Shown here one piece after another: positions 47,501 to 59,346 of a stretch of 64,000 nt of DNA (its first letter is position 1; each line of letters begins with the position of its first letter). This DNA is from Sipunculus nudus. Lineage: Eukaryota; Annelida; Sipuncula; Golfingiida; Sipunculidae. Below the pieces are notes generated by a model, which saw nothing but the letters and a program-made list of their open reading frames with translations, was not told the DNA's origin and searched no databases. Position numbers and translations under genes: made by a program. Location: positions 81,866,142 through 81,930,141 of the forward strand of contig CM049306.1 in assembly GCA_026874595.1 (NCBI GenBank), given 5' to 3'.

Positions 47501-47690
47501 ATAATTATAAGCTAGATCATGCCTATTCTTTCACACTATCAGTTCAGCTTTGCTTTATAAATACACATGTTTAACCAGGAAAAACATCCCATCACACAGT
47601 CTCAGTACCTTGCATATGGCTGTTTAACACCTTGTTAAGGTTTTGCGTGTTGGTAAACACAGTCCTGGTGTGTCTGTTTACCATAACAAG
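47501..47690 (-). repeat. Dispersed repeat, copy 2
   Basis: The inverted partner of 35745-35932 (see that entry). It spans the 66-codon ORF at 47632, which is not coding. Confidence 0.65.
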
Positions 47691-48549
47691 GCCACCTGAC
47701 TGGAGGTCTGATTCTGAGCTGCAACACCTGATGTTTCATCCAGCGGGATGCATTACATCTTTTTGGCCAAGTCAGTCAGGGCATCTCCTGATTTACATGT
47801 GTTGTGGCCCGGTGGTGGTCCACTGTTTTTAAGACTCATTTACAGGAGTATGCAAACTGTTTAAGAACAATATTCTGGCAGGTCAAATTTATTTTAAAGG
47901 GAAGAAGCCATTTTTTGTGTTATTTCATCATGCTGTACAGATGATTAGGCCTCTTTAGGTTACTTGTCCAGAACAGTGTCAGCAAGCAACTGCACTAGGA
48001 TAAAGTATTATATAAACCAGCATGTCACTCACATTATAAATGCATTAAGACCTGTATCTAGGGTAAAGCTGAATGCTGTATGAAGAGATGAATATGTATT
48101 AATAAGTGGCTGGTTGACTGGCTCTTGTACACTGCTACAGCATGTCAGGCCCTTTGCTGACAGCCACAACACACATGCCAGCGCTGCTCAGCCAGACCCT
48201 TGTACCTGGCTGTCAGTCAGTAAGACAGCTGTCTGTCTGCTATAACAGGTAAACCTCCACGCCCCTACACAGCACATGGATCATGGCAGACACACACCTG
48301 GATCTAATCAGTACTGTGCCTGAATCTAATTACCAATTAAGGTACCATACAGTCAAGGTGATACCTTGCACATTTTATTTAAATCAGTAAGAAGTTAACA
48401 TTTTATAAAAAAAATTTTAATCAAGATTTAAACACAAGTAAACCATATAAGAATTACAAGAGATACTTATCAGCTGTTTAAAATAAATCTACTCTAAACT
48501 GTCATCATGACACTGTAGGCCAGAAATATCGACTTTAGTAAAATTTTAT

Positions 48550-48570
48550 CCCCCCCCCCCCCCCCCCCCC
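48550..48570. repeat. Poly-C run (21)
   Basis: Twenty-one consecutive C; the minus strand is poly-G with quadruplex potential. Length is likely variable between individuals and unreliable in assembly. Confidence 0.95.
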
Positions 48571-51500
48571 GTAAATGTTGTTGTTGGACTGAAACAAAAC
48601 TCCATCAAAACATCTATTCCACAGGATGGACAATTTTATAAAGGTTAACTACAACTATAATTACTTTTGAGTTTTAACACAATGCTGAGTTACAACCACT
48701 GTAATAAGGTATGAATCAAAACTTAAACCATCAGTTTCAGTGCTGCTTTATAGCATTAAAATTGCAACAAAACAAATGTCAAACTTTAAGTAAAAACTGT
48801 TATGACAAGTAATCAAATGTCAATTTAAATACCATAAGCAACTTCACTAGACCTTACTCTAAAACTGATAACTCATTAAAATACCTTATTCAACTAAGTT
48901 GGAGTATCTCAGCTGAATAATTTAAGTGGTCATTTAAGCCTGACTATGTAAGTGACATCTGAGTGGAGTTACAGCTACTTTCATTCTCAAAGTAAACATT
49001 ATATGTGATACATGTGCAGTACTGTTCACTGGAAACACAAACAAAAACCTGGTGTTTCAGAGCATGTACACAAGCTGTAATAAAGAGTAATTACCTTAAA
49101 ACCTTCAGTCACTTGTCTGTATTATCCACGTTTTATTATCAGGGTTGTATGCACAGGAGAACATGTAATTACTCCCCTCAATGACTAGTGCGGTAAAATC
49201 ATGCTCTTTTCATGAGAGCAACTGAAGTGAAGCGAAAGCTTTTTAGTCATCAAAAACAAGGAAAGCTGGTTATCTGTCCTGGTCATCTGTTCAATAGGGT
49301 ATCTGAGCATCAGACTCTATGGGAGCTCGACAAACTAAGCTCTGAATGTGGGATGTGACATGTTAAGATCTTATGTGATGGGAACTAAATGACAACTTCA
49401 CAATCCTGCGATCTGTGATGTTATAAGAGACAAGTCCCATGCACTAACGGAACAGGGGAGAACCAAATGTTTAGCCCACCAACTCTGTGTCAATTGGATA
49501 TTATTTGACCAGGAAGTTAAAAAAGTGATGCTGATAGTCATACTAAATCCTGAGAATCAAAACCAATAATGAATATATCATTCAATATCTGAGATTATTT
49601 CTTGGAAAAAATTGAAATTTAGAGCAATCTGAAATCAAACCAGATTATAATATAATTCATTTATCTGCTGGCAGAAATGTGAAAACCAAATGAAACTAAA
49701 ATGTTTACAGTTGGGATGTTTTTACAAAAACAAATTGAAATGGCATGTTATTTACTGTTTCTTTTGAAAGATTTATCATAGTGAAGAATAAAATCAGATT
49801 AAATGATTCAAGAGCTACTTAAAATGTTCCAAAATTTGAAATAAAAGACATCCATTGATGAGGGTAATCCTATTAGAGTAACAGGTGCCACATACAAATG
49901 TTATGAATCTTCCCCATTAAGCTGAAAATACTGATGAATGAAAGTAAAATGAAAGTACAATTATATTGTATACAGAGTTGAACATCTGTTACATTTCAGC
50001 AGAATTACACTTCAGGTGGTGTTTATGACCAATTTATATCCACCATTAAAAGATGTGGCTTTCCCAACCCAACAGGGGGCACCTGGCCCTCTGTCACTGG
50101 TGTCAGCATATTTGGTTCAAACAACTCCCAAAAGAGGGCAGCACAGTGGGACTTATTAAGAATGGAAATGAAATGAACAAAACTGACATGAGAGCATTGG
50201 TTCTCCAGCACCCTTTCAAGCTACTGATTTCATGTATTAAAACTCATTTTTAATTACCACTAATAAAATTAATGCAATGTTTATGTAAGGATTAATTTTC
50301 CTGCTGTCTATGGCACAGATGTCTATTGTCTTCAAACTAATACTTACCTGTATATAAAGAAAGTCTAACAAAAGACCAGCTATACAATGTCATTATGTAT
50401 TGTCTATATCATTAAAATATGACTAAAAATATAGACATTTTAGGTGTTTGTACTGACCTGGCCTGCTGGTGCTGCTGTTGACTATGGTCTCCCAGACTGA
50501 GTCAATACACTGTCCCAGGACACAGACAGTTCATTGGTTTACGGCCAGCTAGCGTGACACACTGCCAGTAAACCTCCCACCCCTGCCCATTGTTGATGCA
50601 CCCTTGCGGGATGCTCAACCAAGCAGTCACCATGGTAACAGACTATCCCTAGCACAAAACGCCCCAAATGCACTGACCTGAACATCCCAGGTCAAGGTCA
50701 AATAATTAAACTCTGGCACTCTCCCCCTTCCCCTTTCATTAAGATCCACCCTTGTCAATGTTACCATTACAGCCAGGGGAGATCGTAAATAAAAGATTCA
50801 AAGCACAGTTCTAACCGCATCTCTGTCTGACTGATAATGCAAGTCATTATCTGTGTTTAATTTATTCACAATCTGCCATTTCCTATACACAATAGCACTA
50901 AAACTGACAATGCCAACTGTCATTAATCTGATGTTTCACATGTTGATATTCTCATGCATATGCAAATTAAGGTCACTCTGTCATGACCTTAGGTTCATTA
51001 CACAATGGATAAACATAAATCAATCGGGCGTGTCATTAGAATGTTTGCCTGAAGCTTTTTTGGGTTAAGCACATAATGCATTTGCAAATCTATACATAAG
51101 CTTATCACATCAAGTCAGAGCACCAGTGCATTATCTATAATTTAGACAGTCAACTGCCCTGCTTAATAATGCATATAGACATCTCAATAATGCACCTATT
51201 TCTGAATCTAAATTCTAATGCTAATTCTATGAAACATATATGACAACAGAGATAATAAAATTATGAAATTAACTTGCAGAAATCTTGTTCAACAGTAAAC
51301 ATTAAAATTCCCAAGTTGTAGTTTGGTACAAGTTTTTGTATAAGATACTTATAAATACAGAAATGATAAATACAGTACTTATTATGAATTATATATGTCT
51401 GTGTGCATGCATAAAAGTGAGCACGTCTCCCTTTGGGTATTCCAGGCAGCACTTAAATCATTAACATTGCCTTTATCAAGATAAATTACTCTCTTGCTGT

Positions 51501-52208
51501 AGCAGCCAGAATGACCAGATGACAGGGGCTGGAAGTAATTGCTGGGGATTCCTAGTAATCACAGGTATGTGTGTCCAGTGCTGGAACCATCTGGAATCAC
51601 TACCACACATCATCACTAGACCCAGCTCTCAGATTATAAACCAGGTCCATACCTCCCACCTCAGATTCTTTTTTTTTTTATTTATATGTAAAACTGTATA
51701 TCAATTTAGTCACACTGCTTTCTGTATCCAGTATGACAGATATCTGGAGTACCTGTCTGTACGGCCTTCATCATCTGACATGACTCTCCAAGACTGGAGG
51801 GCAGAAGTGCTGCCTACTGAATGAGTATATATGTGCCCATAAACTTATGTTTACCATGTATACCACAAGATTATGGGCTCACAATATATTGGGTGACAAT
51901 AAATTTTATAAGGTAAACTGTAAAAATAATGTTCAAGCACTATTCAACTATTGTCAAAGACAAATGACCAAAAAATTAAGCAAGTGCTACAACAAGAAAA
52001 ATGCTAGCTATAAAAAATATACACAATAGAAAAAACTAATGACACCTGTGTTCTGCTACCCATAAATTTTGAAACACAGACTAAATAAATGATAAGCTGC
52101 TTTTCTCTTACAAACAGAAAAACTATGGAGCATCCTACCTTGTTTATGTGAACTGTCTGTCAGTATTAATAATAATATAAGATCAATGACCTTTTATACT
52201 GAAAGGTC

Positions 52209-52219
52209 GGGGGGGGGGG
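52209..52219. repeat. Poly-G run (11)
   Basis: Eleven consecutive G in intronic DNA. Confidence 0.9.
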
Positions 52220-52278
52220 AGAGATAATAGCATTTTTTCCCTAATATCTTCAAAGATAGAGTGATTCTTTTGACATAC

Positions 52279-52662
52279 TCCTTACACATGGCAAATGCAA
52301 AACTCTTTCCAAAAAGTTTTCAATCGCAAAGCAATCAAATCCGTTTTTTGCCAAACTGTTTTAATCCACATTTCAATGTGGGTTGAAAAGTTTTCAATGT
52401 GGATTGAGCTTTCCAACAGCAATAAAATGTGAACTAAACCTGTTTTGCCAAACCAAACATTACTCTAGAAAAAAGTGACGTCACGCACGTAGTCTGTTGT
52501 TGTATATGATGTCATTGTTTGGGAGGCATGATGCTGCATGCATATGACATCCTGGTTTTAGCTCAAACTGTTTTGGTTTATTTACAGTGTGAAACCGCCA
52601 AAGCAGTTTCTGCAATCTGCATTAGCCAAAACAGTTTTGGTGCAGTTGTCATGTGAAAGGGA
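52279..52662. mobile_element. MITE-like element (about 384 bp) with CCYTTWCACATG ends
   Basis: The left end CCTTACACATGGCAAATGCA and the reverse complement of the right end, CCCTTTCACATGACAACTGCA, are inverted repeats of about 80% identity. Both are followed by AAAACT and repeated 'ccaaaactgtttt' wording. A TGACGTCA palindrome at 52486-52493 lies near its centre. No ORF. Confidence 0.5.
52486..52493. promoter_or_regulatory. Consensus CRE TGACGTCA inside a MITE
   Basis: A perfect GTGACGTCAC palindrome followed by GCACGT. It would travel with the miniature element if functional. Prediction only. Confidence 0.25.
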
Positions 52663-54552
52663 TAATGGAGTGATTTAGTAGGCATGTATACGGTGAAACA
52701 TTTAATTCATGCTGTTGGCAAATACTGTATATCAGCCTGTGATATGTCACATGACATGTTGCAGCTGGAAACAGTGATGACACACTTCTATAAATCACAT
52801 TTATCAACACTAAACAAATGTTTACCCACATACATGCTCACATACCAACTGAAAACCTGAAGTCATTTGAAACAACTTGAAAACCTGACTAATTTATGGA
52901 TGCCATGACAAAGCACCTTTCATATCTGTTTACTGGCAGTGTTCTTCTATGGTAAACTGTAACAGTATAAATGTATAATGCATTTTTAAGTAAAGACTTT
53001 ACTGCATACATTACAACAAAAAGTCAACTATCAGTTACTCCCTGGGAGTCCCTCCTTGTTCTCTAAGAAGTAAAAGGTTTTATTTTGAAAATCTTGCTCG
53101 GAGCAGTTCCTTCCTAAAATGTCCAGATTCTAAGGTGGCTCTGATTGAAAACTGTGCCAAAATTGATTTCCAGTTCTTTCCTTCTTATTTAGTCTTTGGA
53201 ACTAATTACTGAGCTTGACTCTTCCCATGAGGTCTTTATTGTTGTGACTGCAAACAATATGCAGCACAGACTTCACTACAATGGACTAGGTAGAAATCAA
53301 TTAATCCTGCAATATTCAGAATGGTTCTTTCATGATGCTGTTATAAACTATTGTTGGTGTCCCACTATACTACAAGTCCAAGACCTAGGAAACAGGGACA
53401 TCAGTCCTGCATGCTGGCCATCCTTTAGGCTGTTATACCAGGCAGATTTGCTGTGCATTATTTGCTCAGACACTATCTGACACTCTGTCTCGAACTGGGA
53501 CCAGCACTGGAACACTTGTCCTTTAGCAAGACCAAGGGATTTGCCAAGTAACACTGGATCTGACAAATAACATCCATTAGGGTAACAGAAGTAAAGTGAT
53601 TTGATGATATAGTTTAAACAAATTACCTTTATACACAGTTATTCTGTATCAGGTGATTATTTAAGAGAGCAGCCACTAGGTAACAAAAACCCCTGCAAAT
53701 GCCACTTCTACCTGTATCATTATCAAATATTAAATGAGCAATTCCTTCCAAAAGGCACACCTTAAAAAGTCCTCTAACAGGACAAAATATCTCCTAAAGA
53801 GGGAAATGCCAGTGGCATGTCATTAAAGGTATTCCCTAAAGACAAATCTTACAGTCTTCTTATAAAGTTAAAATTTCTCCCCAGAGGTAGCACTTTTTTG
53901 TAAGTAGACGAATGGATGAAACTGCCACTCCAATTCATAAACCAATAAAGTTGCAAGTATCAAGATAAATAAACAAAATTTAATCAAGATTCTTCCTTCA
54001 CTTCTTAAGGTATCTGGTACAACCACTAACAGACATACAAAGGGGCGGATGAAAAAAAGGTGAAAAATCCATGTTTTTATTCCATAGGTAAACAGATACC
54101 CAGGAAAACTGGTTCATCAATTTCCAGTTTGACACAGTTTGAATGTTATTTCAGTGAGCATTAATTGCAATTAACATGGTGGAACTAAGACACCAGCATG
54201 TCCTTTATACATGTACATACATAGTATCAAGCTCCTTAACACAAATAAACCAGAGCTGATCACCCAGTGAATATGATGTTAAGACAAGACAAAATATAAC
54301 AGATTGACTACCAAAGTTCTCTTTCGGGCATTTCTTCCAATTTCTTAACTCTTCCTTTAATTTCCTGACCTTTTCCCGACTAGAAAATCATTTTTCAGAT
54401 TTTCCCTGATTTCTAGGATGGCTAAGAAATCCGTACACTGTACAGGTATGTCGGGATTTCTGGACACAAAGTTGACAGCAGGATCCCGATACATGGTCAG
54501 TACAACACTTTTGACACAGGATCGGGACCGGGAGTGAGGGTGTACTACTCAC

Positions 54553-54699
54553 CGAAGACCGCATTTCAAACAATTTGGTCAGCTGCCTGACGGAGCTGAC
54601 CGAGCCGCTCCGCATCAGGTACAACATGGACATCGCACCTTTCTCCAGCTGTGCCAAGCTGCCAAAACTTTTACTCCGCTTGTGTGTCATGGTTAACAT
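54553..54699 (-). CDS. FRMD4: Candidate alternative first coding exon of FRMD4 (49 codons, Ser/Arg-rich N-terminus)
   Basis: The ATG at 54699 follows an in-frame TAA (54732-54730). It opens 49 codons that end at a gtgagt donor (54547-54552) in phase 0, so the N-terminus would fuse directly to MAEGRK of the common exon. The peptide starts MLTMTHKRSKSFGSLAQLEK and ends QLTKLFEMRSS. It is Ser, Arg and Lys rich, with basophilic-kinase-like sites (RSKS, RSGS). The segment is richer in GC and CpG than its surroundings. Of the four candidate first exons this looks most like coding sequence. The frame stays open past the donor, but with no sign of domain content. Confidence 0.55.
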
Positions 54700-55504
54700 G
54701 GTTGGTGTTTCTGGTCTGCTTTCGCCGAGTTACAAATCCACTACACAAATACTGAGGATAGTCCGAGTTACTACAAGGAACCTCCTGACCTGGTCAGGTC
54801 TACAGAAGGTAGTGGCCGCACACAGCTGCCGGGCCCTGGTCATAATCCACAGCAGCCTGAACCTGGAGTGGTTTAGTGAACTGTATCAAGTCACTAGTCT
54901 CTGTGAAGTCCTATGTAAGATATATAGGATTCTGACTATTAGAGTTGAGACCCTGATTTTACAGGCATCTTAGGATCTGAAGCATGGCAATCAATGCACC
55001 AGGTAATGAGCTAAGCCTTGTTTTCAGGTACACAGGCATCCTCAAATCTTTTCCCAGCTTGCTATTTCTGTATCAGCAGCACACACAGCCCCTGCTCTTG
55101 AAAGCATGTGGTATGGCACACCGAATGTATAGGCTGCAGGGCTGTACACAGTTTACTTCAGTACAGCACCCCAGCCAGGACGGACAGCGGTATCTTCCAA
55201 CACTGTCTACAGGCTCCATTAGCCGTACCACAAGTTCCTGGGAACCTGTCTGAACCCTGATAAAATTGGTTCTGCCCCCATGCCCTGGGGCACTTTGTTG
55301 TGGTAAATCTTGTTCAGTTCCTGTTAGTTATCTGAAAGCTCTTGTCTTGGCCACACAGCCAGAAATCAGTCACCTAAATATAGGCCAACATGAAAAAGTC
55401 AGAACTAGCCTTCACAATACAGACATGCATATGCATAATATGCATGTGTGTATGTGCATGTATACTAAACCTGAAGCCTTGAACAAATGAAATATGAGTT
55501 GTTG

Positions 55505-55532
55505 TTTTTTTTTTTTGGGGGGGGGGGGGGGG
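55505..55532. repeat. T12G16 homopolymer junction
   Basis: Twelve T are followed at once by sixteen G. Confidence 0.95.
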
Positions 55533-56293
55533 CAGAGGAGGAGGGTTCAGCATGATACAAAACCTGTAGCCATCATAGCATACAGCAGCCTCCAGTTAAT
55601 CTCCCATCAGTGGTCTGGGATATTTAGCTGTAGATAACATGAGTGCTCTAAACACAGATTGACAAATATCCATCCCCACGCCAACCCCCTCCCCACACAC
55701 TAAACACCAGACAGTGACCAAACAGCACACCATGTTACACCACACAGGTTCATCTCAGTTCCACAGCCACAAGGAATGCTCATCAAAGCAAGGATCCAAA
55801 CAAATTTAATTATATGAGTGAAAAGAAACTGTCAAACTTGGATTTTACATGTAGCAGAAATTAAAGGATCATGCTAAAAAGCATTGTGAACCGACATTAA
55901 TAGATAGATATATATATCACTTTAATTTGCAGGAAAACCAAACGAAAGTGATTTGCAATGTATCAGTACATGAGATGTTTGTTGTAAGTATACACTTTCC
56001 TGTACTTTTATTTTTAGTGTAATATTTTTCATTCAGTATGACTACTAGGGCAGTAGTGCCAGTGCATATATATGAACATACATGTATACAGTTACTTATG
56101 CCTATCTGATATTATTACTATAAGTGCTGCAATTTTTAAGTTCCTATTACAGCAATATGAAATTTTTTTCCTCATATTTATTCATTAGAATCATAATATA
56201 CTTAGATTTTGGTAATTTTACAAATTTGAACTGTAAGATTAACATCAAATCTTTTGTTTATAGGTTTATACAGGCTGTATTTATAAAAAAAAC

Positions 56294-56310
56294 ATCCACT
56301 AGGGGGCAGT
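56294..56310 (+). promoter_or_regulatory. CTCF-like motif
   Basis: ATCCACTAGGGGGCAGT carries an exact CCACTAGGGGGCAG, one of the strongest forms of the metazoan CTCF core. It lies between the candidate first exons at 54.6 and 59.2 kb. Confidence 0.5.
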
Positions 56311-56907
56311 GTAGGTCAGATCATGTTTAATTTGTTCCAGCAGTGACAATGTTTACCTTTGTGTACAGAAAAGACAAATACATGGGAAACCCTGCCTGTG
56401 TGCCAACTTAAACACCAGCCTGTGTATTTTGTTAATTGTACACTTGTAGGCCATAAAACCTGGCAGGTTGTGTAAACACCAGACAAGGAATGAAACAGCA
56501 GTGCACCAGAGACCCCAGTCAGAAGACAAGGCCAGCATTATCCCTTAGTTTCAAATGAATTTTGTCACAGACACTTTCTTAAAAAAAAAAATCACTAATT
56601 GAAAAGACAGAGTAAGTGAAAAGTGGTCCATAAAAGATGACAATCATACATACAAAGTGATTTCAAGGTCCATTGATGATTTTGGAGCTAATAACAATTT
56701 TTCGACTTTCAATGTAACTTAGCTAAAAATTTCAATCAGTTATTTTGTTATGAATGTGATGAACAAATGAAGATTCCTGTATACTTCTGGTTCCAAGATC
56801 AGCCAGTAGATGTCACCACTTGTCAACAAGCCTATTTCACACAACTTCTGTTTTATCACTTTCAGACATCAGCTATGTTACCAGTACATGAATGACCTCA
56901 ATGAGAA

Positions 56908-56928
56908 ACAAGCGACATGGGTCACAAG
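56908..56928 (+). repeat. Possible relic of a pearl-like left end
   Basis: ACAAGCGACATGGGTCACAA resembles the left-end consensus ACAAGTGACCCATGGGTCAT with a deletion. No core or right end follows. Confidence 0.25.
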
Positions 56929-58584
56929 GTTCATGATATATAGGAATAATTAAATGGTGCCGCATTCAACGCTTGGTAGAGTAATTATGAATTTAGCAAG
57001 AACAAAACATCAGAGTATTTTTAGCACAAGAGGATATACTTAGATCCCAGGGTTATATCTCTCAGTTCTGACATATCCCTTCAGAAGCCGTTTTTGTAAT
57101 GTCTTACCAGACAATCACTGTCTAACCATTTTTAATTCAAAAGCATGATTCACTGAATTTTTTAGTATATTCTTTTCTCTCAGATCTTCTTCTCATATAC
57201 ATACAAATATAGATTTATTAGTTGCCTAAATGCTGAAATGAAAGGTTGCAGATTATTTTCAACATTGTGAAAAATGTATCAATGCAATTTTCTGACACTC
57301 AGTTCATAATTTGTTTCATATCAATATATAAATAGTAAATTCAGTAAAATCAGGCAAGTAGCGAAAGGTGGCATTCATCCTTAAGTTGTGTAATAAGGCT
57401 TTCAAGAGGATGCTAAGATTTTTGATAGTAACCTTATCATTAGCTCACATGCGGGTGTACATTTTAACTGAAACTATGTTCTGACTGATAACAATATGTT
57501 ATTTGGTACAAAATGCTAATCTGTCAGTGGAACTCCATTTCAAATGAAATATTATACTGAATGTTACAGGATAAGGATGAAGAAGAGGGTCACAGTGACT
57601 TCATTTTACATGGAACATTTCCTGTCAGTGTTCTCTGATGCTGGCACAGAAAGGATGCTCATTAGTTCATATATTCAATTACACAGCATGATCTGCAAAC
57701 AAACTATCTTTCTAGGCCCAAGGTTGTTCATATCAGAACCTGCACTCAGTGACCTGTGACCAGGAAGGGGCATGATTCCCTTATCAGTAAACAAACATGT
57801 ATCAATGTTTGTAAAACCCTGATATATTCCCCATGTTAACAGACCCCCAATCTGTGTTATCACACAAACAACTAGTGTTTGTCACTGACGTAAATTAAGC
57901 ATCAAGCACTGTTTATCAACCTTGGCGATCTGAATTTGATTCAGCGCATGGTTATTTCATGGACCCTCTCACCCAGGATGCAGATAACAGTCTCCGATAG
58001 TAACTAATCAGGGGGTGAACCGGTGCTTGCTGTTAGCGCGCAGCCTTGGTTGTCATGACACTGTACTTCCTTGTGCCTATCAGCGCTGGCAGTGACAGGA
58101 TGGAAGTGTTGTCTAACAAGCGCAGCCTCCAATATCACAAGCCACATGTCAGACTAAACAGTCCCCTACAAGGTCATCATGTCACCAAGTACACCCTTAA
58201 TGAAAATGAACAGCAAGAAATCCCTTATCAGTTTTAATAAGACATCAGATAAGATATAGCAATAACACCCGATCTCATTTCTAATTCTAACAATGTAACC
58301 TCAACTTCAGAGTCTTCAGTACTAATAAAGATACCCAGCCAAATATATTTTATTATGAATAGGTCTATGGCCTAGTGTTTGGAATGTCTTTTTGAATGCG
58401 GATTAATTTGAAAAAACATAAGTCTTGTGAACAAATAATATATTATTAATTTAATAAACCTTCTAAATTTCAGATTTTCTATGCACAAAAATAGAAATAA
58501 TTCTAAATTAACAACCTGTGGTTGATACATACAAGCAGCTTTCTGAGTTTTATAGATAACTGAATATATCCATTCTGCCATTGA

Positions 58585-58668
58585 AATGCTGGCAGGGGTT
58601 GAACCAGATTTTTCCAATCCAGAGTCAAATTCCTTATTCACTTGGCTAAATGCTACCACTCTCAACAA
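58585..58668 (-). repeat. tRNA-like / SINE head fragment
   Basis: The reverse strand reads AGTGGTAGCATTTAGCCAAG ... TCTGGTTCAACCCCTGCC. It has a box-A-like start and a good box-B-like GGTTCAACCCC about 50 nt later. No tRNA fold or anticodon arm is convincing. Confidence 0.4.
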
Positions 58669-59184
58669 AGAGTAACTTTCCTGCATGCTATATCCCAGTG
58701 ACGATACAAGTCGATCATGTTAACAGCTGGTCACGGTGGGAAAATAACAACACAGTGACAGCAAAAGTCTCAATGGCAAACTGATATACAACCTACTTCA
58801 TTTGAGACTGTTCAAGAAGCACCTCTGAGTATACCTGAGTGTTTGTGATAAGCTGAAGCACCACCACCACATTAAACATTCCTGAAAAAAGTCTGATCAT
58901 TTTTTTTGCCATGCAAGTACTCACATCTTGTAATTTTTCATTAAACATAAATGATGAATTATTCAAGATGCTACATACTTTTTTAAGTTATCCAAACCCA
59001 TGACCGTATATGACTACTGTAGAACACAGTATCTGAAGGCAGGTACATACCTTACTACACCCATGCGGTTAGTTAATAATGACTTAAGTATCACGGATGA
59101 ATGGATTTTGAGGTGGTATATTAGATGGGCTTGGTGGACACAGGGGGTGGGGTGTGACTAGTACATTCAATTTTGTTTACTTAC

Positions 59185-59346
59185 AGACACTACACTGCCC
59201 CGGTCCTGCTGACCGCTCCATGTGCGTGACCGCTGAACCGGCTTGGTTCTCCTCATTTTCCGTGTCTCAGGAGCGCCTGATGTGTAAAAGTAACGGTACA
59301 TACGAGGTCCTTGAGCATGATAACCACTCTCTACTTTGACAGACAT
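59185..59346 (-). CDS. FRMD4: Candidate alternative first coding exon of FRMD4 (24-54 codons)
   Basis: An open frame runs from a TAA at 59361-59359 to a perfect gtaagt donor (59179-59184) in phase 0, again matching the common exon. Three in-frame ATGs are possible, at 59346, 59301 and 59256. The last gives a 24-residue basic peptide, MRRTKPVQRSRTWSGQQDRG followed by SVVS. The segment has CpG dinucleotides and higher GC than its flanks, consistent with a promoter-proximal exon. No homology is recognised, and the start codon cannot be fixed from sequence. Confidence 0.48.

Larger units (their letters stand above)
41655..54552 (-). other. 5'-intronic or intergenic stretch, 41.7-54.5 kb
   Basis: Repeats listed separately take up about a fifth of it. 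GC-richer unique patches occur at 43730-43990, 48120-48300 and 50450-50620. Consensus donors on the minus strand at 44601-44606 and 50342-50347 lack conserved coding context. The ORFs of 94-111 codons have no recognisable domain. Confidence 0.55.
54700..59184 (-). other. Stretch between the candidate first exons at 54.6 and 59.2 kb
   Basis: The first 250 bp (54700-54950) are richer in GC than average and could be 5' UTR or promoter of the 54.6-kb exon. The rest holds the T12G16 tract, a CTCF-like motif and a SINE fragment. No coding region is seen. Confidence 0.5.
1..59346 (-). other. FRMD4: FRMD4-family gene locus (5' portion, runs off the left edge)
   Basis: This is the span of the one gene recognised: a FERM-domain protein of the FRMD4A/FRMD4B family. 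In vertebrates these are scaffolds at epithelial junctions that bind cytohesin Arf-GEFs and Par3. Six exons in the left 28.5 kb join in phase and read as the FERM F1 lobe plus the start of F2. The rest of F2, F3 and the C-terminal scaffold region must lie beyond base 1. The right limit is uncertain. It is set at the outermost ATG of the furthest candidate first exon (59.2 kb). The true promoter could be nearer, or outside the window. The duplication giving 4A and 4B is a vertebrate event, so an invertebrate gene is best called FRMD4. Confidence 0.85.

Noticed and set aside
50348..50396. Minus-strand frame MTLYSWSFVR ending at a consensus gtaagt donor
   Set aside because: The donor is in phase 1, which cannot join in frame to the common exon. 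At most a noncoding exon.
58585..58668. Functional tRNA gene
   Set aside because: Box A and B-like wording is present, but no acceptor-stem pairing or anticodon arm could be formed. Better explained as a SINE fragment.
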